This document shows positions 1 through 12,900 of a stretch of 62,290 nucleotides of DNA, one piece after another. The stretch's first letter is position 1. Every line of letters starts with the position of its first letter. Source of the stretch: Actinomortierella ambigua (Eukaryota; Mortierellomycota; Mortierellomycetes; Mortierellales; Mortierellaceae); assembly GCA_016098155.1 (NCBI GenBank), contig JAAAJB010000142.1:1-62290 (forward strand), written 5' to 3'. The notes beneath the pieces were generated by a model, which was not told the DNA's origin, searched no databases, and saw only the letters and a program-made list of their open reading frames with translations. The position numbers and the translations under genes are program-made.

Positions 1-1489
1 CAGAAAAAAAAAGTGCAAAATGGGAGATATTGAAATTTCGTCAAACGTTTGATGAGAATCCCTGTTGGCAAGTACAGCAAAGTCGACAGTGCTAAATATG
101 GCATCGTTCTTAATCTTAAGGATTATGTAGGTCGATTGTGCTGCCGCTCGTGGGCGTTTAGAGCAATCAGCTTTGTCTGGGAAACGTGATTGTAAGTGAT
201 CCAAGCTTAAAGCCCACGCGTTCGCCAAAATTGTCAATAAACATTGTTTGCCGCTCTGAAAATATCGAGATTAATCCTTGATTTTCAGTGTATGTTCGTG
301 TCGTTGTTGCTGTTCTGACCTTCATCGCCTCTTTTCACCGCAAGCCGAGGCGATTAATTTATGTATCGCAGGCCGTGAGTGCGTTTGAGTGAGAACTGTG
401 TTGCCAACTTGCATACGCCGCCTTTTTTATACCGATCCCAGTACGGAAATCGCATTGCCCAGAAACCGTCCCAACCGATACTCAAGTCTTAGCTTGCCCG
501 GGACTTCGGGGGGCAGAGAGATACGAGGAGCACAATGGAATGGGTCCAACCCCAAGGTACTGAATGCGCGGTGCATGTGCAGCGCTGTCGAAGTTATCTA
601 CAAGACAGAAAGGGTGGCGATATATCCGACATATGGGCTTGATACCGAAGTTGGAGGAGGGAAGAGTGTTTTATTCTTCAGCAGTCTACCACTAACTTGT
701 TGGTTGGATGGTTGCCCACACACTATGCTGGAGCATGATGAAGATCCCTTCCTGATGTTTGTGGGAATCACCTGCCTCAAGCCGTCGGTTCGACAGCCTA
801 CAATGTCGTCCAGGAATGAGGGCACGATGTTCCGTATCCATGCTTACCTGGGCTGCTCAGTCTTTGAGCAAGGATTATCGGCCGCGCACAGAGAGCCTTG
901 TGCGGCGCGTTGTGACCTGGCCGCAAAAGGTGTTCTCCCTCCTGATATAATTAGAGATAGCATGCCTTGGAAGTGTGCAATTGTTTCCGCTCAAGTCGCG
1001 TTAAAGCAAAGTCCATGCGTTCCATAGATTGTTGACAGAGCAGAGCGCCTATGAATGTCTTGAGTGCAGCCAAGTGAGAAACAAGGAAAAAAGAGGAGGA
1101 CAAAAGTTAGTCAGCTTTTACACCAAAACATATGAAGAAAGGAGAGCTGAAACGACTGGCTCTGTAAAGAGGTGATTGAAAACGCGAACCAAAACTTCAG
1201 TGGGGATCCGGACCGCTGTGGGCCCAGTCGGACACCGATGGCCGCAGGGAATGGAAACAAATTTACATGCGTTGTCATTTCATGTAATGTAGCGCCTGCA
1301 AGCGTTGCGGGAAGGACGCTGTTATCCATCATCTACCTAAACAAAGTCTAGGTAGCTGTGATCATGACGCTGAGCGGGGGAGATTGCAGTAGCTATAAGA
1401 GGTTGAGTAGCCATGTGGGAAGAGGTTGAGAGAGGTAGTAAATGTGGTGAGAGCGTTGAGATGGTGAGGGTGTTGGAGGCGGACGTGTT

Positions 1490-1591
1490 GAAAGTGGTGA
1501 AAGTGGCGAAGAAGGTGAAAGTGGTGAAGAAGGTGAAAGTGGTGAAGAAGGTGAAAGTGGTGAAGAAGGTGAAAGTGGTCAAAGTAGTGAG
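1490..1591. repeat. 18-bp minisatellite
   Basis: About five tandem, slightly varied copies of GTGGTGAAGAAGGTGAAA. The plus frame through it reads as a Lys/Val repeat (KVVKKV) inside a 100-codon open frame at 1413-1715, which opens on ATG. The minus frame reads as a Phe/Thr/His repeat. Both frames stay open simply because the repeat contains no stop, so I do not call a gene. Confidence 0.85.
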
Positions 1592-3169
1592 GGGTGAAGG
1601 GAGGAGGAATGAGTTTAAAAATGTGATAGGCCCTTCCACTCCGATTGTAAATCTCTGCCACCTGCAGTCGCTTGTAGGACAACTCGATATGTCTATAGCC
1701 TCTCCTGGAGAATGAGAAGAGAAAGGGGAGGCAATTAGAAACTAGAGGGATAGAGGTTGCCGTTCAAGACAGTGGGTCGGGTGCATTTGGCGAGGGAGAA
1801 GGTTGCTTGGCGACAGGTTATCTCGGCGGCTCCCAATCCATGTTCCTCTCTTGTGTTGCATTTAATGGCCCTTCTTTCCTAGAGTAAATAAGCGAGGAAG
1901 TTTTTACCTTTGATTGGAGGGGGAGAGAGATGTTGTGGGTCTTGGGGGGAGGGTTGGCTTGATGAACAAAGAGTACCAAAAAAATCCAGATACACCTATC
2001 GCCGCTGGCTGGGCAGAACTACGACGATTACGAGCATGTGCAGAGGTTAGGTGCCAGAAGCATCCGACGCACATTGACAGGTTGCACCTGGCGGGCATGG
2101 TTCCTGATACTGCCATTAACTAAACGATCACCTGCAACCCTTGTTCGTGTTAAAGAAAAGCACGTAGGCCATAGCCCCTACCAATGTTTCCAATTCTTTT
2201 AAAACCCATTATTTGATGACTTGGGCACTGAGCACAGCGTGCTTCTGCCTGTCTAGTGCTACAAATATGATATCAAACACCAAACACCATGAATAGCAGT
2301 ATCGGTTGTATCATGTCCAAAAGTGAGATGGAGGCTGCCGCTAATGTAGCATGTATTTGTTCGCTGCGGTCTTGCAGTAGGGGTGGTCCGGGCGAACCTG
2401 ACCATGCGGACATATTCCATCGAGTGCCAAGGAGAAAGCTCGTGTGCTTTGGCAGATGATGCTCTTGCTCCCTGCCTCGATGCTGTTTCGTAGACAAGTT
2501 CCAGCACGTCAAGATGGTACCTACATTGCCGGTCATCGACAATGACAAATCAGCCTCCCTCAGGACCTGGAACGTCCCATCTATCAGTTTTTGCGACTCT
2601 GGCTGCCTGGCCACGGTTGGGTAGCCTCTTTGTCGGCCCACCATGCACCCTGTAACCCATTCCTTGTCTACGCCACCGTCGAATTTGGTAGGCAGCAATA
2701 AGGACATTGACATGGTGTAGTAGTGGGCAATGTAGTGGTCGTAGATAGACGGGTAGAGGGTCCTGGGCCCAAGTCTCTCCACACGAATGATTGACCGCCC
2801 AGCACTTTGCATGCACAGGCTGTTGTGCCTGCACTGTTGTCGTGTGCCCGAACCATCTCTCGTCGCTCCGCGTCGTGCGGACAGTTTGGCCAGTACGGGG
2901 TTGGTGACTGGTAGGAACAAGGACGTGCCGATCGCATTTCCGTATAATGAGATCAGGACCTAGACGTCGCCGACCTAAAAAAAAAAAAATCTCGGCAACG
3001 CCACAACCATAATTCGGCGTCATCCTCTTGACATAGAGGCGCCAATCAGCCTATCGGACCATGTTGCCCGGTGCTCTAATCCTGGCCGATGCGCACCACT
3101 GGTCAGCGTTAGGTGCGAGTGATGATGGTCGTCCGGCCATGCCTAATCTGTTGCTTTGCTGTGTTGTAG

Positions 3170-5160
3170 AGTTTGATTGACGAACAACTCTTGTGCAGAT
3201 ATGGCAAGCACGACCCGTTGGCTAAAGTGGCCCTTCTCCACGATCAAAGCCACGACTTGCCAGTGTCTTGTAACATGAGAGCCAGGGAGAATTCAGTCGT
3301 GCCTGCCCAAAGTAGTCATAAACAGCTCTTGGATGCTCCTGATTCCAAAATGCACGGATTTGACAACACGTACTGAGATATGTCAAATCTAGCATGTTGC
3401 CTCTTCCTGATCACGGGAAATGCTGAAAGTCCAAGAGAGAGAGAGAGAAGGGGATAGTAGGTGGTTGCTCACCAGTGGACAATTGTCCTTAGCGGCGACG
3501 CCCAGCTTGTGCTGAGTAACGCAGCCCACGAATAAACATTCGACCTGGCCTACTCATGTTGCCGTGCACATCCGTTCCAATGTCATGATGGCCATACGGC
3601 GGACCTTTCGACCTATGGCAAGACAGGGGATGACGAGAGATTAGCAACAAGAAACGTTGAAAGAAAGACAATGACTGGACCCGATATTTGCTCTTTGGAG
3701 GTAGAAGAACGCAGAAATAAATTGACCGTCTTGTCCCGAGCTGTTGATGACATGCGCATCCTGATAGGAAGGCAAGACTAGTACACAGTGGTCGGCTCTT
3801 CACGTGTGACCAGCCCATTTGACAACAGCCACCCTTCACCGGTAACCATGAGGAAGCATAGCATCATGGAATACAATTTGTCGACCATAGATAAGATGCT
3901 GAAGTCACACTACTTGTTGCCTGCTCGCTCCGTCGGATAGCGTTCTAGCGGGTCCTGCCGGCACTGAAACTTTGTCGCTACTCCGAAAGCAGTTGTCGGC
4001 TGCTCGGACTGAAAGGGCTGATCGATAGTGGGGTAAGTCGCTGCTAAGAGATTTGATCCGGCAACAAGGTCTTCTCCACCAATCTGGGCAACCCGACCTC
4101 TGAATGGCATAGAACCGTCCCGTCCCATGCGATAACGTGGCCACGAGTCTCCGAGTAGCCCTCATGATGTGGGATTCGTAAAACCACACGTTGTTGTCGT
4201 TATTTCGTGGATATGAATCAAGCATGCGACGCAGTCTTCGGTCTGCCATACGAGAGCCAGGTAGAATCCAGTCGCCCTTTTACAAAGTCATCATATACAG
4301 CTGTAAAGCATCTCTGTCGCGGTCCGTTAGTCGTCGACGAGCTCAACAGCTCCGACTAAGATCGACATGCCTAATGCATTGCCTCACCCCCCCCTATTGC
4401 AAATGGTGTTGACGATGTTGAAGGATAGGGAGAAAAGACAAAGAGTGTGAAAGTCCTGACTTGCCGTCCTGACTCTCCAGTGGATGATTACCCTGAGAGG
4501 AGACACTCAGCAATAGCTGAGGGCACCGCTCACGAGCAAGCATTCTGCTGGCCGACCACGCTTTAACTCCCCCCCCCCTGTCGCCCTACTCATCCACTCT
4601 GCTGTCCTAATGCCATGCGACGAACCTACGACAATTTGAAGAATAGCGAGATGTTAGCAGCAAGAGACGTTGGAGCAAAGACAACTCCTGGGTATAACAC
4701 TTGTTCCTCAAGGAGAAGGACACATGCACAGATGGACCATCCTGTTCTGAATTGTTGTTGACATACGCATCCTGAGAGTAGGCCGTGAACACCCTGTGGC
4801 CAACGGTTCTTCTCAAGAGACCAGTTCGCCCAACAACAGGCGTCCTGCACCGGAATACACTACGACGACGAGATGGTAGGAGCGCTGTGTCATGATCGTC
4901 TTGTCGTGGTATAAATGGCTCATCTCAAATTGGATGCCGAATCCCATCTCCTGCTGTATATTCTATCTGCAAGACCGTGTTGTAGCTGATCAGTGAGGTA
5001 CTGGGAATGTCAAGTCGATGCTCTGGAAGTAGCTGTCTCCTGCTCAGAGTGCAAAAGGCTCTATGACAGCGATGAATCCACTGGCGAGCTTGAGCGGGTC
5101 GAAAATGGTCGTCATGGACTTGGACAACCCGAGTCATCAACCCATGAATACGCCCTATTA
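3170..5160. repeat. Diverged tandem direct duplication, unit about 1 kb
   Basis: Copy A lies at about 3170-4120 and copy B at about 4190-5160. Shared landmarks in the same order are GAGAGCCAGG at 3277 and 4252, TTAGCAACAA/TTAGCAGCAA at 3641 and 4654, and GAAAGCAGTTGTCGG versus GAAGTAGCTGTCTCC at 3985 and 5026. Offsets grow from 975 to about 1041 through indels. Minus-strand translations of 3620-3835 and 4640-4855 are also alignable, with shared Leu-Ser-Gly-Cys and Cys-x-Gln-Gln patches. Identity is low enough that the duplication is old. What the unit originally was is not clear. Confidence 0.65.
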
Positions 5161-6910
5161 TATTCGAGAGCGATATGTCAGTGTGCGAAATACAGAGAAT
5201 AAGGTCGTTGTAGGTTGATTTATGCCGTCAACGGCATTATTGAGGTGATGCATGGGGGGTATATAACATACCTCTCTTTTCCTTTAACACTTCCTGCCTA
5301 CGAATGACAGTGTCGTGTACACGACTTTCCGGTCCAATGAACAACGAGTACGAGCAATTTCTTGCATTCGGCGAAAAGCTGAGGGCAGAGGATGAGAAAG
5401 CAACGAGGTAGGAAAGAGGTTAAATAACTACATTCACCACCCTTGATGAATTTTGAAGTGACACATAATTGGAAAGAGCCAAGATGGCAGTGGGCACGTA
5501 CAAGCGAAGCACCAACCAGCTCTGTTGGAAAATGCCCATGGGAGACAATTGCACAGTGTGTCGCGCATTTCTGACCTCCCGCCCAAGGGATCCATGGGGC
5601 GGTAGGGTGATGGTGCAAGGGGCGGGTATAAAGTCCCTCGAAGAAGCGAGGGTCAAGGGCAAGCAAACCACCCATGTCGAACGATCGAAATCCTCCATCA
5701 TCGTCAACAATTATCTTCCCGAAACCTAGAGTGAAGCGAGCAACGTTGTACAAGCGAGAAGAGGTTGGTGCTTATGCAACATCGAAAGAAATACCCGAGA
5801 GATGAAGGGCGCCATCACTTACCTCCAAATGGGTCGCTGAGGTCCAAGCGCGGACATGGCTCCTCCTGGAGTGCGATTGCAGCACCTACTTGCCGCTATG
5901 GCAGGAGGTGAGCGTCTGCTGCTATGCTCGCCGAATTAGTTCTCTCTACGGGCAGGCACAACCACATGTCCACGATCGATCAACGATAGGCTGGAAGGAT
6001 AGGTTGACGGCAGTGCATCCTAGAGGATCGAGCCACAGTAACAGAGGGTTGACAGATGCACCATGGGCGATCCCTTATCTGCAGCCAGCAAAAGGTTTGA
6101 ACACAGGCGAAGGGCTGAAAAAGTGCTCAAGTGATGCACATATCTGGATGAATGGAAGGAAACACTCAGGCTGACGCCAACCTCATGTAGGAGGTCCTTC
6201 GGACTCAGTATGCTCATGCAACCGCTGACAATGGTCCTCTTGAGATTCCTTGACAGTACGTGTAGATAGGACGCTCGGAGTCATGTATGTATGGCATATG
6301 AAGTCCAATGATCCCGAATCCCATGCGCGGAAAGGGAGCGTGTCATCTTGACGCGGAAGATGCATCTGATGCATGTTGAGAAAAAAAGGCTACTGGGTTT
6401 CAAAAAAGCTCAGTCTAAAAAATTCCCCAGCCTCCCTCTTCCTATCTCGTGAAAGAGTTTTGAGGCAATCTCGTTCCCAGTGTATGAGGATAATTGATGC
6501 AGGCACTGCAGCCGAACACAAGGTCACTGGCACAACCATGGGAGACAAAACTCGACAGGGCGCATGCTTGCTTGTGGTTGCAATGGTGTTTGAGTGGCGG
6601 GGTCACGTTGAGCAGGTGAAGACATAATGTTGGCATTATTTGACTATGCTGCTGCTGGCTTTCGAGTCGTCATTGTTGCTAAAGAGCGCAAGGCTTCCCT
6701 CCTTTGGACTTGAAGAATAGGTCGTAGTTCAAGAGTCTGTATGATAATGGATAGGGAAAGTGAGCATAAAGGTAGGTGTCGAACCATGGTAGAAAGGCAT
6801 GATGAAGTTCGAGTGCTAGAGAGTGCGGGGAAGGGATATACTTGAAAGACGGTTGTAGCTGTGTGCAGCTTCATTCTTTTGATAACTGTTCGCGCTCTGT
6901 TTTATTATTA

Positions 6911-9900
6911 TTATCCGACACTTTTGCGGAAAATGCCCAGCACACCATTTACGGCTGCTTTGCTAGCGCCCATGACCGAGCTTTGCTTCTTGCTGCTGCT
7001 ACTACGGTCGCGATCTGGCAATCTAATATCGTCCTCTGCTCCCCTGGCACTCCCCGTTGCTGTCTGGTTGCTGCTGGTAAACGTGGCATGACCTTGCATT
7101 AAAGGCGAAGCCATCTTCTGACGATGGCCAACGTGATAGATATTGGCTGGCCAGACTTGGGGTGGTGAGTGGTGCAGCTCGCCATGGTCGTGAGGCGGTA
7201 GATTGGAGCCATTCTTGTTAGGGCGCACGCTATAAACACCACTACCCTTGACAACCGGTGGAGAAGGCGTAAACTGCTGTGGGTGCTGAGCGACCAGTCC
7301 TCCTTCCGCTGTCGTCGTCCGCGACCGAGCACTACCAAAGACTTTTCCACTGTGCTGGTGTTGTCCGTCATTGCAGGTTTGCGGGTGTGCATGGTGATAC
7401 CAACTGGGACCAGACTCTGCTCTGAGCGGTGACACTGACGTGCCGTGCGCAGGGTCGGTAAAACCACTGGTACGCGAGGGCACACAAATCGTTTCATCCT
7501 CCGCCACTACCTGAGACGATAGAACTGGCTCCATGGCTCCCTCAACCCCGTCTTGGAAATGTGGACGGTCGGAAGGAACCTCCCGGCCACTACGTGTCCC
7601 ATGATCACCGGTCGACGTTGCCACTGTAGATTCTGCGCCGCCACTACCACCGCCACCCTTGGTGCCTACGTTCTGTGACTTGGTGCTACTTGTTGTCAGC
7701 GCTGTGATGGTGGTCGAGCTCGACTCGGACTTTTTAAGCGATGAAGGTCCAGTCGTAGCGACCTTACTATCCACAGTTGTTGTTGCCGGGGATGCTACGA
7801 TAGGCCCAAGTCTAGCGTCACCATTGGATCGTCGTTGTATGGTAGGTGATGCCACTGAATCGTCCTTGACAACGGCGTCTTGCTCTGACTGTTGATGCTG
7901 CTGATGTCTTTTGGACGATTTGAGACCAATCATATCGGCAGCATGCGAGCCGAGCCACAACCCTAGTCCGGTTCCAGATAAACGCTTCTCCCGCTTCTTG
8001 GTCGGTGATGAAACTGTTGATAATATCGTGGTATTCGTCATGGTAGTGTTGATATGTGGGGTGGTGGAACCCGAGCTACCTCCTACCGGTGCACCCGATC
8101 CAACAGCGTGCCCGGACATGAGAGACGAATGCCCGCCAATAGGTCCTAGCGTTGGTCTGGGTGCTGGCAACCGAGCAGCGTTCGACTTCCCTAGTTCATC
8201 CGCAGATCGCTGAGCGTTCAAGCGAGGTCGAGTCCTGGAGCCCTGGTGAAGACTGGCCGCACCCATAGACAGACTCAGTTGATCCCTGGATCGATTCCTG
8301 GGGTTCATTGGATACCCCTGCAGCATTGGGTTATGGTTATTGTGGTTGTAATGGTTGCTACCAGGGTGCTTGCCCTGGCCAGAAGAGGGAGAATGATCCA
8401 TCTCATATGATGATTGTAGGGCGAATTCCTCGCGATGGCTCACTTGCTGCGACAGATGCAGGTGCTGAACTGGAAGATTGACGTCTAAATCAGGCAGGTC
8501 GTTGAGTGGGTACACGGTCGCCGTCACGGTGAGAGGTGTTTGCGCATGGTAGTGGTTCTGTGACGCGGTTGGAAGAGCGGGTGCTGGCTGCTGAGGAATT
8601 GCAGCAGCACGATCGACAGCTGCCTCAGATGTCGTCCCTGATAGCAGCAATGATGTGCTAGATGGCGATTGATAGTGGTGGATGTTGTGGTGCTGTTGTC
8701 CAGTTGTCCCCTAAGAAAGGGGGGGTTTTTTTTTTTGAAAAAAAAATGACATGCTGTCAATTTCAATTCGCGAATCGACTAAAAAAAAGTGGTGAGACAA
8801 AGAATAAGGAGGTGCGATTGGTACCTTGCTGGTTTTTCCAGTTGACGAGAGTGTTCTCTCACGCGACCCTGTCTGGCTATGGTTACTGCCGGATAGGTTC
8901 ATCAACCGAGATAGATTCAATCCCCCATGCTTTCCAGTAGCCAATCCAGCGGCCGAAGCACTCGTTGACAACGCGGAGGATGACCTTGGGGTTACGCTCC
9001 TTGAAGCACCAGTTGTCGCTGAAACCACTCCGTGCTCAAAAGAGAGCATAGAAGGCGAGCATGGTGGCGAGTGTGCTGATTCCACCTTGCGCATCATCAC
9101 CGGAGGAAGTCCGTGAGAATGCGGATGGTGTCCATGACCGTGCGGAGAATAATAGTGACGGTGGTGATGATTGATCTGGTCCCTGGCCATCGAGGCTGGC
9201 ATGCCGCCACCGGACACCGGCTTCGCGTTCAAAAAATTCTGGGCTTTTTCTGACAGACGCACTTCTGGCAGTGGCGGAGAGTGGTACGATGGAATCAATG
9301 TGTCCATAGGTGGTAGCGCGTACTTGAGGTCCTTGGTGGGCCCATGAACAAATCGCTCTAGTGCCATCTGTAGTGCTCTCCATTCCTCCTCCGTCTCAGT
9401 ATAGCCGCGCAACGTCAAGTATCCGCCATCTTTTTCATCGCCACCCGAGATCTCTATGCTTGACATGGAGCCAGGAGGGTTGAATTCTAAAAAAGGACAG
9501 CTCTCGTAGGCTGACCGGATAGGCTCATCCTGGGGCACTGCTGCGGTCGCAGTGGCTATATCTGTATCCGCACACGGCAAATTGGGTGTATCTATAGGCG
9601 AGCATTGGCGTGTCGAGGTTTGAATTGAATCCTTCATGGATGGAGCCCCAGCCTCCATTTCTTTCGGCTTCTCAGATTGGATGATGGTATCGGGTGATGT
9701 CTCATGTTGATGTTGATGGTGGTGTTGATGCTGTTGCATCATCCTAAATGCCTTCTGCAAGGACTGAGCACGGGCCATGACAGGAGAGACTGGTGATGCT
9801 GCCACAGACGACAGACTACCGTCAGGACTCGACGCCCAACAGGATTCCGGAGAGGTGGATATCATGGAGATGCCAGCCTTGGAAATGGAGGATCTCTGCA

Positions 9901-12900
9901 CTGGAGGGCTGTACGTCGAAGATGGTAGATTGGGTAGAGACACTGGGCTTGACAGCACCGGCCGAGAAGATGGCAGAGACGTGTCTGATTCTTGGCGAGT
10001 CGACCCTCGTTTGTTCTCCTCTGCGGCACGTGCATTAGCAGCAGCTACTGCTGCGACTGTTGCAAGGGGAGGCGGTGTCTCGGGTCGGGGTCGAGGCTGT
10101 GGCTGCTTTTTAAGAGATTGCAGATCCATCTTTGGCACCGCTTCACCTGAGGTCTCTGTGCCTGTCGCCGATGGCCTCATATTCTCCGATGTGGTCGATA
10201 CACCTTGCTTGACGGAAATTGCTTCAATGTCAGTAAGCGACTGTATGTGTCTTGGCGATGGGTCGTAAGATACAGTGCCACCATTGGCATCCGAGGCGAT
10301 CATTTCCACCAGTGGCGGAGACACTGACTTCTTCATTCCAGGTTCTTGATCTTGTGCCTTCGCGTCAATATGCACACCCCCACCGCCAAGGGACGTGTGG
10401 CATGTCGGTCGATGTGGAAGAGGGGGTAATGCATAGCTAGATCCCGCCACTATATTGGCCTCTTCTGCTGCTGCTGCCGCCGCCGCTGCTGCTGTCACTG
10501 CTGCAAATGTGGCTGAGAGACGTTGACGTGTCTTAGCAGACGGTTGAAGGGCAACTGCCTCAACGACATTACTCAGGGGTGATGGGATTGCCTGTTTAGT
10601 GGACGCTGTTGTTATTGTTGCTGTGCGCTCCATCATCACCCTGGACATGGAGGCAGGAGAGATGACGATACAGAAGAAGAAGAGGCGCAATTTTTGGGCC
10701 ATGCACACTTGCACCATCCGCGACTTGTCCTTGGAGGAAGTGGAAGCCACATCCCTCGAGCCTCCTACACCGCTCTTCGCTTCTACTGGCCCTGAAAATG
10801 GCTGCTGATGTTGCTGAGGGAGGCTGGAATTGGAGTCAGAGAGGGATTCGGTGACATCAGATCGAAGTGGGATGCCATAGCTGGGACGAGACGACACCCC
10901 GAGTGTAGTCTTGGCGGATACTGCGAGCTCGTTTTGCTTCTTGACTTCAACCCACTGTAGTTGGCCGTGCTCATTGATCGCAGCAAAACACTTCACGTAC
11001 CGTCCTGTCGCCTTGCTCATGGAGATGTTGCCTGCACGAGAGGTACTGCCACTAGAACCGTTGTCTGCACTATTGGATGGTGGTGGTGTCGTGCTAGTTG
11101 ATGGTCGCAAGCTTCCTGTCGAGACGACACTTGCGACAGCAGCAGTATTATCTGTGGTGACATTGGCTATATAACCCTCGCTTGAAGACAGCTCGTCTGT
11201 GCTTGTGTGATGCGAGGTCTGTGACAATGAGATCTCAGATTCAATGCCATCCACCGTTGGGGATGGGCTGCGACTAGAGGCGTTGCTGTTGCTGTTACTG
11301 CCGCTGTTGCTGTTACCACTGCTGCTGTTATTGCTAAAGCTATCGTCGTTGGCATTAGGGATGTATAACCAAATGTACCCGGAGTACAAGGGCGCCATCG
11401 ATGACCGTGCGCTTGAGTTGGCCAACAATGCTTCACTCGCACTGTCCAAGTACTCAGTACCAAGCACTGGTTTTCGCCGTCGTCCAGGGGGAGAAGTGAG
11501 TCGGAATGGAACCTCTGAGATGTTGGAGACATTTCCTACGTCTGACGTTTCTGCAATCAGCGGGCCTATATTTCGTAGTTCAATTGCGTGGTGTTAAGCT
11601 TCGTCAGTATTTCTGTGCTTCATCTCGGACAGTGCTCAAGGAACGATCGGCAAGTAAGAAGTGACACTCTACCTCCTCTGAGAGTTTTGAGCTGGCCACG
11701 TGCTCCGTTCAGAAGTTTGTATTTGCTGGGCTCGGTACTGGCTCGTCGACGGACATCATCCTTGGCCGCCAAGGATGTGATTGCCAAGGGCCCGGCATGT
11801 CTGTGGCCAACGGGCATCTGAGTTGGAGGCGCCAAAGGACGAAAAGGAGCGGCAGAATGGTGGTGAAGAGCAGGGTATTGTCCCAATTTTGATGAGTTGC
11901 TCAGGGAAAGGTTACGGACATGATGCTCGATATTGCCATCCGCTTGCCCAGGTGTGTTGCCTGTAGACCCGGTGTTAAAGTTGGACAAAGCCGCAGCCGC
12001 ATTCAGAATCAGGACGGGATTGATACTGGGCATGGTTGATGCCATAGATACTGCACTCTGCGCCGTATGGTGACGCTGTCTTTTGTAAGGGAAGGAGCCA
12101 ACACCTCGCAACACCGACGAGGATGAAGGATGGAGTCCCGAAATGTCGCCTTCGTCACCGGCAGAGTATGCGTGTCCTGACATTTCGGACGCGCGATCCG
12201 CGAGTGAACCCGAGGTTGGCTCGTTTAGAGAATGGAATATTCGCTGCCAGTGGTTAATATCCTATTATTATACCCGTAATTCAAGTGTCAGTAAGTAGTT
12301 GGAATGAGGCAAGGATATGTCTGAAGAAAAAAAATGAGAGGAGGGTGACAGGCAACGAGTATAGGTTCTGGAATCATACATTTTCGCTTGAGCCACGGAA
12401 GCAGAGCTTCATGTTAGGATCGGGCGAGACATCCAGAGCAATCATCGTTGCTGACATAGAGTCTGCAGATGGTGAATTAAACTTGAACAAGTTTCGCGAC
12501 ACTTGAGGAAGACCTCTTGTTGTGATTGTGAGAGGCTTTGGCATAATAATTGTCTTCTTGACTTGGTCCTATGTGAAATTGTATTGGAGGGTACAGATCC
12601 AGCCATGGCCATTAGAGAGATACTTGATATCTCCTCTACATGTGGATGTAAATGTCAATTAACTTAAGCGTACCTTGCGTTTCCTGGAAATCAATAGCTG
12701 GTTTCCTTGCAAGACAACCCAGCGCTCTTTCCAAACGCCGAGTGACTCACGCCCACCATGAGCTGTCAGTATACTGACCGGCCGGCTTTTCTTCGACAGC
12801 TTGAAGAGGATCCCTTCAGCGTAGTGATCTGAGTATGTCAGATCGCTTCCTGGAGGTGGCAGTTGAATGTAATCATTTCGGAGTTGTAGCTCAAACAGTT

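Larger units (their letters stand above)
1..6910. other. Gene-poor left region without a convincing gene
   Basis: No recognisable protein domain was found on either strand. The longest open frames are 389-1027 (+, 212 codons, opens on GTG), 2273-2920 (-, 215 codons, opens on TTG) and 5298-5753 (-, opens on TTG). None begins with ATG, and I see no family motif in them. Short homopolymers, a GA run near 3435-3450 and C runs near 4390 and 4570 are scattered through it. An 18-bp minisatellite and a diverged tandem duplication are listed separately. Decayed coding sequence or unrecognised exons remain possible, especially on the minus strand at 2270-3020. Confidence 0.5.

Noticed and set aside
389..1027. 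212-codon plus-strand open frame
   Set aside because: It opens on GTG, has no domain signature or splice context, and composition is not convincingly coding.
1413..1715. 100-codon Lys/Val-rich frame
   Set aside because: It is explained by the 18-bp minisatellite, which is open on both strands.
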